Of a DNA stretch of 64,000 nucleotides, positions 8,577-16,711 are shown piece by piece. The stretch's first letter is position 1; every line of letters begins with the position of its first letter. Position numbers and translations under genes: made by a program. Below the pieces are notes generated by a model. The model saw only the letters and a list, made by a program, of their open reading frames with translations, did not search any database and had not been told where the DNA came from. Source of the stretch: Streptomyces bicolor (lineage in GTDB: Bacteria; Actinomycetota; Actinomycetes; Streptomycetales; Streptomycetaceae); contig NZ_JOFS01000011.1 in NCBI RefSeq assembly GCF_000719285.1, forward strand, positions 170,166 through 234,165, given 5' to 3'.

Positions 8577-9080
8577 ATGCGCGCGATACGCGCCGCTTCG
8601 GCCGCACTGATGGGCGTCAGCGCCCTTGTCGTCAGCTCCCCCGTCGCCCAGGCCCGCGCGGCCACCGAGGGCTTCCGGGTCGCCGTCCTGCCCTCCACCG
8701 TCGCCCCCGGTGGACACGTCACGCTGCACGCGGCCGGCTGCGAGCAGAGCGTCAGCGTCTCGTCGGGGGTCTTCGACACGATCATCATTCCCCAGGGGCG
8801 GACCTGGGCCAGGGCCGTGGTGGACCGGGACGCCGAGCCGGGTGCCGTGTACGAGGTGTCGTTCCACTGCGGCACCTTCTGGCAGGACGTCGACCTCACC
8901 ATCGCCGGCGGCCGGGCGTCCGCTCCCCCGCACTGGCAAAAGGGCGTGGCCGCGGGTGGGGGCGGCAGCCTGGGCGACCTGAACCTGAAGGAGATCGGCA
9001 TGGGCGCCGCGCTGATCGCGGGCTCGCTCGGGACGGCGTACCACCTCTCGCGGCGCGGCGACGACGAGGACGGCTCCTGA
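8577..9080 (+). CDS. Small exported protein with C-terminal anchor, sortase neighbour
   Basis: 167 residues. A signal peptide (to about ARAATEG, residue 27) leads to a compact beta-rich domain with two cysteines (AAGCEQSV; VSFHCGTFW) that could form a disulfide, a Gly-rich linker (GVAAGGGGSLGDL), a C-terminal hydrophobic helix (IGMGAALIAGSLGTAYHL) and the basic tail SRRGDDEDGS. No LPXTG or LAXTG motif is present. The domain layout (opening VAVLPSTVAPGGHVTL) is like the neighbour at 9185-9682 (IVALPSVIPRGGQLTI), so the two are diverged paralogues. ATG at 8577 follows GGAGGG. Possibly a substrate or partner of the class F sortase 1 kb downstream; inference only. Confidence 0.8.
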   Translation: MRAIRAASAALMGVSALVVSSPVAQARAATEGFRVAVLPSTVAPGGHVTLHAAGCEQSVSVSSGVFDTIIIPQGRTWARAVVDRDAEPGAVYEVSFHCGTFWQDVDLTIAGGRASAPPHWQKGVAAGGGGSLGDLNLKEIGMGAALIAGSLGTAYHLSRRGDDEDGS

Positions 9081-9105
9081 CACCGTCGCCCGCACAGACG
9101 TGGCC

Positions 9106-9141
9106 TCGCCCCGGATTCCCGTTCAAACGGGGCCGGGGCGA
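9106..9141. terminator. Bidirectional hairpin terminator between convergent surface-protein genes
   Basis: TCGCCCCGG (9106-9114) pairs with CCGGGGCGA (9133-9141); inside, CCCGTT and AACGGG also pair. It sits midway between the convergent ends at 9080 and 9185 and can serve both strands. Confidence 0.7.
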
Positions 9142-9184
9142 AGTGCTGCTGAGTGAACCTGCGACTCTCTCCAACGGGCAACGG

Positions 9185-9682
9185 TCAGGTCCGCTTCTCC
9201 GCCCGCCTCCGCATCCAGAACACCCCGCCACCGACGACGGCCACGGCAATGAGACCACCTCCGATGGCCATGTCGGTCGGCGTCGCACCCGTGGAGGTGC
9301 TGCCGCCGAGACCGCCGCGGACGCCGCCGATGACGGTGAACGCGTTCGGGTGGGTGAGGGGCCTGCCCGCGCCCGTGCAGCGGACCGTGATGCTGTGCGC
9401 ACCCGGCCTCGCGCGCCTGTCGATGGTCGCAACGCCCTTCGCCGTGCTGCCGCCCACAGGGGTCAGCGTCGTGGGCTTGAACGCGTCCGAGGTCGCGGTG
9501 CCGCCGTTCGGGCAGCCGTCGACGGTGATGGTCAACTGCCCGCCGCGCGGGATGACGCTGGGCAGGGCGACGATGTTGCTCGGTCCGATGGGCAGGCCGT
9601 CCCGGGCGACGGCCGCCGGGGCGGCGACACCGAGGGCGGCGACCGCGGTGGCAGCGGCCACCAGGGCACGAGTAGTACGCAT
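9185..9682 (-). CDS. Small exported protein with C-terminal anchor, paralogue of the 8577-9080 product
   Basis: 165 residues: signal peptide to about AAVARDG, a beta-rich domain with the cysteine pair VDGCPNGG / VRCTGAG, a Gly/Ser/Thr linker (GGVRGGLGGSTSTGATPTD), a hydrophobic helix (MAIGGGLIAVAVVGGGVFWM) and basic tail RRRAEKRT. The linker-helix-basic-tail end looks like a sorting signal but no LPXTG-like pentapeptide is evident. ATG at 9682 follows GAGGATC. It is divergent from the class F sortase gene, with which it shares a 331-base upstream region. Function unknown. Confidence 0.8.
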   Translation of the reverse strand: MRTTRALVAAATAVAALGVAAPAAVARDGLPIGPSNIVALPSVIPRGGQLTITVDGCPNGGTATSDAFKPTTLTPVGGSTAKGVATIDRRARPGAHSITVRCTGAGRPLTHPNAFTVIGGVRGGLGGSTSTGATPTDMAIGGGLIAVAVVGGGVFWMRRRAEKRT

Positions 9683-10013
9683 GTGATCCTCCGCGGAAGA
9701 CGCCCCGGGAACCGTCCCCGGTCGAGTCGGCGAGAAAGCGCCTCCCAGAAAAACCCTCAGATGCCCTGCCCGAGGCCGCATTTCGGCGATGGTCCGTCCT
9801 GGTGAGAGGACACGCCGACGGACAACCCCGCAATCGGAATTGCCGCAGGTCACGGACCGTCAGATTTTTCCGGCCGACGGCAACTCGGATGGCGCACCGA
9901 TCGGCTCGGGGCCACCCGTTCGCATCCACCCCGTCGCCGGTTCCACGCGCGGGACTTAGCGTTTTCGTATGCGCGATTGGCGGGGCGACGGCCGCGTCGA
10001 GAGGGGAAGGCGA
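9683..10013. other. Divergent intergenic region between anchored protein and sortase
   Basis: No open frame with coding character. It should hold both promoters. Just before the sortase start is TAGCGTTTTCG (9956-9966); the gap before the anchored-protein gene at 8577 has TAGCGTTCCGA (8495-8505), a possible shared -10 element. Confidence 0.4.
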
Positions 10014-10676
10014 ATGTACGGGAACGAGCAGGCCGAAGAGGAGGAGCGGCGCAAGAAGCGTGCTCCTTGGGGCGTGATAGCGCTTGTTCTGCTGACCGGT
10101 CTCGCGCTCATTCGCAATGGCTCGGGGGAGTTCGACGTGGGTCCGCCGCAGCCCGCGTCGGCGGCGGCCGCCGACAGCCAAGTATCCAGCGGCCTCTTCG
10201 CCGGTGTGGCGCAGCCGATGCCGTACGCCCTGCCGGAGCGGGTCCGGATCCCCTCGATCCAGGTCGACGCGCCGATGATCCCGGTCGGTCTGGACGCGGA
10301 CGGCTGGGTCGGCGCCCCGCCCCCGGAGGACCCGAACCTGGCGGGCTGGTTCACCGGATCCGTCTCTCCCGGTGAGAAGGGCACGGCGGTGGTCGTCGGC
10401 CATGTCGACAACAGTCAGGGCCCCGCCGTGTTCTACAGCCTCGGAGCGCTCAAGCCCGGCAGTCGCGTCGAGATCTCCCGGCAGGACGGAAAAACGGCCG
10501 TGTTCGAGATCTACGGTGTCGAGGTGTTCGAGAAGAACAACTTCCCGGGCGACCGGGTCTACGCCTCGAAGGGGAGCGCGGAATTGCGGGTCATCACCTG
10601 CGGCGGCGGTTTCTCGAAGCAGAACGGCTACGACGGGAACGTCGTCGCTTTCGCCAGCCTGGTCGAGGTCCACTGA
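10014..10676 (+). CDS. Class F sortase
   Basis: Membrane-bound cysteine transpeptidase family, extracytoplasmic. The 220-residue protein has a charged N-terminus, one membrane helix (WGVIALVLLTGLALI, about 19-33) and the sortase barrel (about 70-218). The catalytic His is in VVVGHVDN (H130) and Cys in LRVITCGGG (C196), as in class F enzymes. The catalytic Arg normally found shortly after the Cys is not seen: the last 24 residues contain no Arg. The start chosen is ATG at 10014, five bases after GAGAGGGGAAGG; the ATG at 9969 lacks a ribosome site. Two anchored proteins without LPXTG motifs flank it. Family certain, activity less so. Confidence 0.88.
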   Translation: MYGNEQAEEEERRKKRAPWGVIALVLLTGLALIRNGSGEFDVGPPQPASAAAADSQVSSGLFAGVAQPMPYALPERVRIPSIQVDAPMIPVGLDADGWVGAPPPEDPNLAGWFTGSVSPGEKGTAVVVGHVDNSQGPAVFYSLGALKPGSRVEISRQDGKTAVFEIYGVEVFEKNNFPGDRVYASKGSAELRVITCGGGFSKQNGYDGNVVAFASLVEVH

Positions 10677-10707
10677 GCGATTTCCAACCTCCGCGTCCAC
10701 ACCGGGG

Positions 10708-11706
10708 CTACTCCGTGCCGGCCGCCGGCAGGCGCTCCGGCAGCCCGAGCCGCGGGAACTGGTCGTCGTGGAACGTGACGATCTCGGTGATCGCCCCGCC
10801 GGTGACCCGCAGGACGTCGATCGTCAGCGGCAGGTACGCGCCCTCCTGCTCCTGCCAGAGGTAGAAGGCGACGGCCGGCTGCCGGTTCACGGAGGTGAGG
10901 ACGGCGCGCAGGCCCTTCATGCCCTCGAAGCCGCTCTCGACCCAGTCGTTCACCACCGCGTCGCGGCCGACGTACAGGCCCGGCGTGGGCGGCATCGAGC
11001 AGCGGACGTCGTCCCGCAGCATCGCGGCGAGCGCCGGGACGTCCGTGGCCACGCTGGCGTCGGTGTAGCGGCGCACCAGCTCGCGCGTCCCGGCGTCCTC
11101 CTCGCCGCCGGTCCAGTCCTGCCGCTCGGCGGGCAGATGCTCCCGCATGCCGGCGCGGGCCCGCTGCAGCGCGCTGTTCACGGAGTTGACGGAGTCGCCG
11201 AGGAGCTCCGCTACCTCCTTCGCCGGCCAGCCGAGCACGTCCCGCAGGATCAGCACGGCCCGCGGGCGCGGCGCGAGGTGCTGGACCGCGACCAGGTACG
11301 CCAGCTCGATCGTCTCCCGCGCGACGGCAACGGTCTCCGGCCCGTCCGCGTCGCCCGCGGGTAGCTCGTCGAGCAGCCGGTCCGGGTAGGGCTGCAGCCA
11401 CAGCACCTCGCCGCCGGTCGCCGGCTCCGGGCGGCACTTGGCGAGCAGGTCCAGGCAGGCGTTGGTGGCGATCCGGTACAGCCAGGCCCGGAACGTCGAC
11501 CGCCCCTCGAAGGTCTCCCGCCGCCGCCAGGCACGCAGGAACGTCTCCTGAACGGCGTCCTCGGCGTCCTCGAACGACCCGAGCATCCGGTAGCAGTGCA
11601 CGTGCAGCTCCCGCCGGTGCCGCTCCACCAGCCCCGAGAACGCCGGCTCGTCGACCTCGCCCAGACCGCTCACGCCCAGCTCCTCCAGCCGCGTGTCCGC
11701 ACTCAT
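10708..11706 (-). CDS. ECF RNA polymerase sigma factor with SnoaL-like C-terminal domain
   Basis: 332 residues, longer than a plain ECF factor. Region 2 (HCYRMLGSFEDAEDAVQETFLRAW) lies at about 37-60 and region 4 (RAVLILRDVLGWPAKEVAEL) at about 140-160 with the helix NSVNSALQRAR. The last ~120 residues form a SnoaL/NTF2-like fold (LVRRYTDASVATDVPALAAML... DDQFPRLGLPERL). Factors with such a tail are usually controlled by it rather than by a separate anti-sigma factor, and no anti-sigma gene adjoins. ATG at 11706 has an AGGGATG-type ribosome site. Its target is unknown. It ends 31 bases from the convergent sortase gene. Confidence 0.9.
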   Translation of the reverse strand: MSADTRLEELGVSGLGEVDEPAFSGLVERHRRELHVHCYRMLGSFEDAEDAVQETFLRAWRRRETFEGRSTFRAWLYRIATNACLDLLAKCRPEPATGGEVLWLQPYPDRLLDELPAGDADGPETVAVARETIELAYLVAVQHLAPRPRAVLILRDVLGWPAKEVAELLGDSVNSVNSALQRARAGMREHLPAERQDWTGGEEDAGTRELVRRYTDASVATDVPALAAMLRDDVRCSMPPTPGLYVGRDAVVNDWVESGFEGMKGLRAVLTSVNRQPAVAFYLWQEQEGAYLPLTIDVLRVTGGAITEIVTFHDDQFPRLGLPERLPAAGTE

Positions 11707-11831
11707 CACGTCATCCCTCCGCCACGTCGTGTCCCTTCGTAGGTGTGACGGGTGCGGGCGCGAAAACTCATCACCAGGGTCGGTCGGCATGGCTGATCCA
11801 GAGCACCGCCCACCGTCGGGAGACGTTCCCG

Positions 11832-12677
11832 TCAGGTGTACCGCCGTTCCGGGACGGTCACGAAATACCCGGAGTCCAGCAGCTGCGGCAGATAGGCGCG
11901 CAGGGCCATGACGCTCTGGGAGCGGTCGCCCCCGGCGTCGTGCGAGAGCACCACGACGCCGGGGGCGGCGCCTTCCTCGACCCGGTCGACGATCGCGCGG
12001 GTGCCGGGGCTCATCCAGTCGAGGGTGTCGACGGTCCAGGCCAGCGGCTCCATGCCCAGCTCGGCGCCGAGCTGGAAGGCGGCGCGGTTCCAGGCGCCGT
12101 AGGGCGCGCGGAACCAGAGGGGGCGTTCGCCGTACGACTTCTCGACGATGTCGCTGGTGCGCTCCATCTCGGCGCGGATCCGGCCGCGGCTGAGGCGGGT
12201 GAGCAGCGGATGGGACCAGGTGTGGTTGCCGACGACATGGCCCTCGTCGGCCATCCGCGCGAGGAGGTCCCTGTTGTCGGCGACCATCTCGCCGCACACG
12301 AAGAACATGGCGCGCACGTCGTACTCGCGCAGGGTGTCCAGGATGTACGGGGTGTAGCGGGCGTCGGGTCCGTCGTCGAAGGTCAGCACCATGGTGCGGC
12401 CCCGCCCGGACACCCGCAGGAACGGCTTGCGCCGTACCAGGGTCCGGCGGGGCGCCGCGCGGGGCGGGCTGTACCCCATGAGGGGCTCCAGCCGGTAGGC
12501 GGAGGGCTTGAGCGGGCGGTGCGCCTGCGGGCCCGCGGCCGGGGCGGCGGGCCGGACCGGCTCCTCGCCCGCGACCGTCGCGAACACCCCGGTGCCGGCG
12601 GCGCCGACGGCGGCGGCACCGGCGAGCAGCGCGCGGCGCCGCGTGAACGGACGTCTGAGCGACTGATCCTTCGTCAT
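11832..12677 (-). CDS. Polysaccharide deacetylase family protein (NodB homology), Tat-exported
   Basis: Metal-dependent carbohydrate esterase 4, probably removing acetyl groups from peptidoglycan or another wall glycan outside the cell. Residues 1-40 carry a twin-arginine signal (FTRRRALLAGAAAVG). The NodB domain (about 93-270) has all the motifs: TFDDGPD (catalytic/metal Asp, about 100-105), NHTWSH (metal His 152/156), RAPYGAW, DTLDW and VVLSHDAGG. Length 281 is typical. The ATG at 12677 is followed within 100 bases by lysX on the same strand, but a gap with no clear coupling separates them. Confidence 0.92.
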   Translation of the reverse strand: MTKDQSLRRPFTRRRALLAGAAAVGAAGTGVFATVAGEEPVRPAAPAAGPQAHRPLKPSAYRLEPLMGYSPPRAAPRRTLVRRKPFLRVSGRGRTMVLTFDDGPDARYTPYILDTLREYDVRAMFFVCGEMVADNRDLLARMADEGHVVGNHTWSHPLLTRLSRGRIRAEMERTSDIVEKSYGERPLWFRAPYGAWNRAAFQLGAELGMEPLAWTVDTLDWMSPGTRAIVDRVEEGAAPGVVVLSHDAGGDRSQSVMALRAYLPQLLDSGYFVTVPERRYT

Positions 12678-12779
12678 GAATGATCAGTCGCCCGGTGCGG
12701 GACCGACGCACCACTCGACACCGGTACGGCGGCAGGAAAACCCCCGACCGGATCAGCAGCGGTTGCAGGTGACGCCTTG

Positions 12780-15700
12780 TCAGCGTCGGCGTACCAGGGG
12801 GAACGGGAGGGTCTCGCGGATCGTCAGGCCGGTGAGGAACATGACCAGCCGGTCGACGCCGATGCCGAGGCCGCCGGTGGGCGGCATGGCGTACTCCAGG
12901 GCGTCGAGGAAGTCCTCGTCGAGTTCCATCGCCTCGGGGTCTCCGCCCGCGGCGAGCAGGGACTGGGCGGTGAGGCGGCGGCGTTGTTCGACGGGGTCGG
13001 TGAGTTCGGAGTAGGCGGTGCCGAGTTCGGTGCCGAAGGCGACCAGGTCCCAGCGCTCGGCGAGCCGGGGGTCCGTGCGGTGCTGGCGGGTGAGCGGGGA
13101 GACGTCGGTGGGGAAGTCCTTGTAGAAGGTGGGCAGCTGGGTCTTCTCCTCGACGAGGCGCTCGTACATCTCCAGGACGACGTCGCCGTGGCCGTCGTCG
13201 GCCGTGTAGGGCACGCCCGCGCGGTCGCAGTGCCGGTGCAGTCTGAGCAGCTCGGTGTCGGGGTCGATCTCCTCCCCCAGTGCCTCGGAGATCGCGCCGT
13301 ACACCGTCTTGACCGGCCACTTCCCGGAGATGTCGTACTCCTGGCCGTCCTTGCGGGCGATCGGTGAGCCGAAGGCGGCGGTCGCGGAGCCCTGGATCAG
13401 CTCGCGGACGAGGTCGAGCATCACGTCGTAGTCGGCGTACGCCTGGTAGGCCTCCAGCATCGTGAACTCGGGGTTGTGCTTGTAGTCGACGCCCTCGTTG
13501 CGGAAGGTGCGGCCCAGCTCGAAGACCTTCTCCATGCCGCCGACGCAGAGCCGCTTCAGGTACAGCTCGGGGGCGATGCGCAGGTAGAGGTCGAGGTCGT
13601 AGGCGTTGATGTGGGTGGTGAAGGGGCGGGCGTTGGCGCCGCCGTGGATCTGCTGCAGGACCGGCGTCTCGACCTCCAGGTAGCCGCGTTCCAGCAGTCC
13701 CTGGCGCAGGGCCTGGACGGCGGTGGAGCGGGCGCGGACCACCTCGCGGGCTGCGGGGCTGGAGAGCAGGTCGAGGTAGCGCATGCGGACCTTGGTCTCG
13801 GGGTCGGCGAGACCGCGGCGCTTGTCGGGCAGGGGGCGCAGGCACTTGGCCGTCAGCTGCCAGGAGGTGACGAAGACGGTCGGCTCCCCCTTGTCGCTGA
13901 CGCCGGCCAGGCCGGTGGCGCTGATGAGGTCGCCGATGTCGGTGTCGGCGGTGAAGCGGTCGAGGGCGGCACCGGAGTCCCCCCGGGTGAGGGCGAGTTG
14001 GTGGTCACCGGACCAGTCGCGCAGTACGGCGAAGACGATGCCGCCGAAGTCGCGGACGAGCATGATGCGGCCGGCGACGGTGACCTGCTCGCCCTCGCGG
14101 ACCTCGGCGAGGGCGTGGGTGCGGGCCGGGATGCCCACCGGGTAGGGGTCGATGCCGTCCGCGCGGAGCCGGTCGAGGGTGTGGTGCCGGATGCGGACCT
14201 GCTCGGGCAGGCCCGCATCCGGCCCGGCCGCCCCGGCCTCGTCCCCTCCTTCGAGGCCGAGCGCCGCCAGCGAGGGCAGTCCTTCGGTGGTCGCCGGGCG
14301 CGCTCCGTTCCTCGGGTGCCCCTTTCCGCGGAGTTTGCGCATCGACGGTACGGAGACGAAGCCCTCGGCGATGCCGGAGGCGAGGCCGATGCGGGCGAGG
14401 GCGGCGGCCTCGCCGTAGCAGAGGAAGCGCGGGAACCACTGGGGGCGGTACTTGGCGTTGGAGCGGTAAAGGGCTTCCAGCTGCCACCACTTGGAGAAGA
14501 ACAGCAGCAGTCGCCGCCACAGCCGCAGCACCGGTCCGGCGCCGATGCGGGCGCCCTCCTCGAAGACCGAGCGGAACACGGCGAAGTTCAGCGAGATCCT
14601 GCGGATGCCCATCTTGGGCGCCGCCGCGCACAGGTCGGCGACCATGAACTCCATCACGCCGTTGGGGGCGGCCCGGTCACGGCGCATCAGGTCCAGGGAG
14701 ATGCCCTCCTTGCCCCAGGGCACGAAGGAGAGCACGGCGAGCAGCTCGCCGTTCTCGCCGAGGGCCTCGACGAGGAGGCAGTCGCCGTCGGCCGGGTCGC
14801 CGAGGCGGTCGAGGGCCATGGAGAAGCCGCGCTCGGTCTCGGTGTCGCGCCAGGCGTCGGCCTTGCCGATCACCTCCTCCATCTCCGCCTCACCGAGGGT
14901 GGAGTGGCGGCGGATACGGCAGTGGGCGCCGGTGCGCCGGACGCGCTGCACGGCCTGCCGGGTGACCCGCATGTCACGGCCGTCCAGGTCGAAGTCCGGT
15001 ACGTACACGATCGCCTCGTCGCCGAGCTGGAGGGCGCCGAGTCCGGCGCGCGCGTAGGCCCGGGCACCGTCCTCGGAGGCGCCCATCGCGGCGGGCACCC
15101 AGGCATAGCGGCGGGCCAGGTCCAGCCAGACGGCGATGGCGTGCGGCCAGGCCTCCCGGTCGCCCACCGGGTCCCCGCTGGCGAGGCAGACCCCGGCCTC
15201 GACACGGTAGGTGACGGCGGCTTTTCCGCTGGGTGAGAAGACGACGGCCTTGTCGCGCCGGGTGGCGAAGTAGCTGAGGGAGTCCTGGTCGCCGTATGCC
15301 TTGATCAGGGCGCGGATGCGGGCCTCCTCGTCGTCGTGCAGGGCTGCCTCCATGCGCTGCGAGCGGAACAGGGTCGCGGCGGCGTTGAGGAGGGCGAAGG
15401 CGCCGAACAGACCGAGCAGGAAGTACAGGGGGCGGGGCGGGCGTCCGTCGTAGGTGGTGCCGGAGACGAGGCCGCCGCACACGCGGTCGGCGGCCCACGC
15501 CAGCCGCTGGCTCTGCGGCAGTGTGCCGGGGAACAGCTCAACGAGCCCCCAGCCGACCAGGACCCCCACGAGGAGGCCGACGACCAGGACACCGAGGGCT
15601 CTGCGCACGGCAGCACGGCGGGAGGCGGCGTAGAACTCGTTGCGGGCGACGACGAGCAGGGCCAGGGCGAGGCCGCACACGACTAGGGAAGGGACGGAGT

Positions 15701-16058
15701 CGGAGTGGTCGCCGACGACCGTGCCGAGGATGTCGGCCAGGACGAGCAGGCCCAGATAGACGACGACCAGCCACCAGGCGATCTTCTTGCGTGCGGCCGT
15801 GGCGGCGGCGAGCAGGAAGAGGAAGACGGCGTAGGCGAGGTTGGCACTGACCGGGACGATGATCTGGTCCAGGGCGTGCACGACCGGGCGGAGCGCCGTG
15901 CGCAGCGGCGGGATGAAGGCCAGCAGGACGCAGAGCAGTCCGAGGGCGCCGAAGAAGGTCGCGAAACCCTCCGGAACCCTGCTGAGAAAGCGGTTCCCGG
16001 GCGGCCCGGTCCGGCCCGTGGTGTCCTTCGCCGGGGCGGCCTCCACGGTGGCACTCAT
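12780..16058 (-). CDS. lysX: Bifunctional lysylphosphatidylglycerol synthetase/lysyl-tRNA synthetase LysX
   Basis: Charges tRNA with lysine and transfers the lysine to phosphatidylglycerol, lowering membrane charge and giving resistance to cationic peptides (known for mycobacterial LysX). The 1092-residue protein has 6-7 membrane helices (about 30-230), a DUF2156 aminoacyl-PG transferase domain (about 245-560), a linker, an OB-fold anticodon domain (about 640-730; VAGRIMLVRDFGG) and a class II synthetase core (about 750-1090) with motif 2-like RTFRNEGVDYKHNPEFTMLE and motif 3 GGLGIGVDRLVMFLTG. Nothing is truncated. ATG at 16058 is supported by the membrane-protein N-terminus; it is divergent from a USP gene across 88 bases. 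Confidence 0.95.
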   Translation of the reverse strand: MSATVEAAPAKDTTGRTGPPGNRFLSRVPEGFATFFGALGLLCVLLAFIPPLRTALRPVVHALDQIIVPVSANLAYAVFLFLLAAATAARKKIAWWLVVVYLGLLVLADILGTVVGDHSDSVPSLVVCGLALALLVVARNEFYAASRRAAVRRALGVLVVGLLVGVLVGWGLVELFPGTLPQSQRLAWAADRVCGGLVSGTTYDGRPPRPLYFLLGLFGAFALLNAAATLFRSQRMEAALHDDEEARIRALIKAYGDQDSLSYFATRRDKAVVFSPSGKAAVTYRVEAGVCLASGDPVGDREAWPHAIAVWLDLARRYAWVPAAMGASEDGARAYARAGLGALQLGDEAIVYVPDFDLDGRDMRVTRQAVQRVRRTGAHCRIRRHSTLGEAEMEEVIGKADAWRDTETERGFSMALDRLGDPADGDCLLVEALGENGELLAVLSFVPWGKEGISLDLMRRDRAAPNGVMEFMVADLCAAAPKMGIRRISLNFAVFRSVFEEGARIGAGPVLRLWRRLLLFFSKWWQLEALYRSNAKYRPQWFPRFLCYGEAAALARIGLASGIAEGFVSVPSMRKLRGKGHPRNGARPATTEGLPSLAALGLEGGDEAGAAGPDAGLPEQVRIRHHTLDRLRADGIDPYPVGIPARTHALAEVREGEQVTVAGRIMLVRDFGGIVFAVLRDWSGDHQLALTRGDSGAALDRFTADTDIGDLISATGLAGVSDKGEPTVFVTSWQLTAKCLRPLPDKRRGLADPETKVRMRYLDLLSSPAAREVVRARSTAVQALRQGLLERGYLEVETPVLQQIHGGANARPFTTHINAYDLDLYLRIAPELYLKRLCVGGMEKVFELGRTFRNEGVDYKHNPEFTMLEAYQAYADYDVMLDLVRELIQGSATAAFGSPIARKDGQEYDISGKWPVKTVYGAISEALGEEIDPDTELLRLHRHCDRAGVPYTADDGHGDVVLEMYERLVEEKTQLPTFYKDFPTDVSPLTRQHRTDPRLAERWDLVAFGTELGTAYSELTDPVEQRRRLTAQSLLAAGGDPEAMELDEDFLDALEYAMPPTGGLGIGVDRLVMFLTGLTIRETLPFPLVRRR

Positions 16059-16146
16059 GTTCCGACTGTAGGAAGCCCGCGGCCTCCTCGCCCGTCGAGC
16101 GCCCTGCCCGGCGGCGCGACCTGCGGCTTCCGATAGCCTCCCTGCC

Positions 16147-16608
16147 GTGACGGAACAGCACTCGCACCGGTTCGAGCGGGGCACGGACGGGCCCAAGGTC
16201 ATCGTGGTCGGGGTGGACGGCTCCGACTCCTCGCTGCGGGCGGCGGCCTACGCCGGTGGTCTGGCCCGGCGCCAGAACGCCCTGCTCGCCGTCGTGTACG
16301 TGCAGCCGGTGATGGCGGCGGGCGCGGCCCTCGGGGTGCCGGTCGCGGAGACGACCGACGAGATCGCCGAGGACCTGATCGCCCAGATCCGGGACGCGAC
16401 CGAGCGGGTCAAGGGCATATTCGACGTCCGCTGGGAGTTCCACACCTTCCCCGGGGACCCCTACAACGGGCTGGTGAAGGCGGCGGACGACCTGAAGGCC
16501 GACGCCGTGGTGGTGGGCGCGTCGGAACAGGCCGGGCACCGGATCGTCGGCTCGGTCGCGGTGCGGCTGGTCAAGGCGGGGCGGTGGCCGGTGACGGTGG
16601 TGCCTTAG
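16147..16608 (+). CDS. Universal stress protein (UspA family)
   Basis: 153-residue single USP domain. It has the beta1-Asp motif VIVVGVDGSDSS and the C-terminal nucleotide loop VVGASEQAGHRIVGSVAVRL, close to but not exactly the ATP-binding G-2X-G-9X-G(S/T) pattern, so ATP binding is plausible rather than certain. The start is GTG at 16147. Divergent from lysX; co-control from the shared 88 bases is possible. Role inferred only from family. Confidence 0.88.
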   Translation: MTEQHSHRFERGTDGPKVIVVGVDGSDSSLRAAAYAGGLARRQNALLAVVYVQPVMAAGAALGVPVAETTDEIAEDLIAQIRDATERVKGIFDVRWEFHTFPGDPYNGLVKAADDLKADAVVVGASEQAGHRIVGSVAVRLVKAGRWPVTVVP

Positions 16609-16711
16609 TCCTGGGTCAGAGTCACCGGCCGGTGTACGGCAGGCCTGCAGCGATCGACGATGTTGCGATGACCGCATTCGACGTTGACGCCTTCGCTGGA
16701 GCCGGCGGGGG

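Noticed and set aside
12780-16058. Splitting the long minus-strand gene into separate MprF-like and LysS genes
   Set aside because: The reading frame is continuous through both domains and the fusion is the known LysX form.
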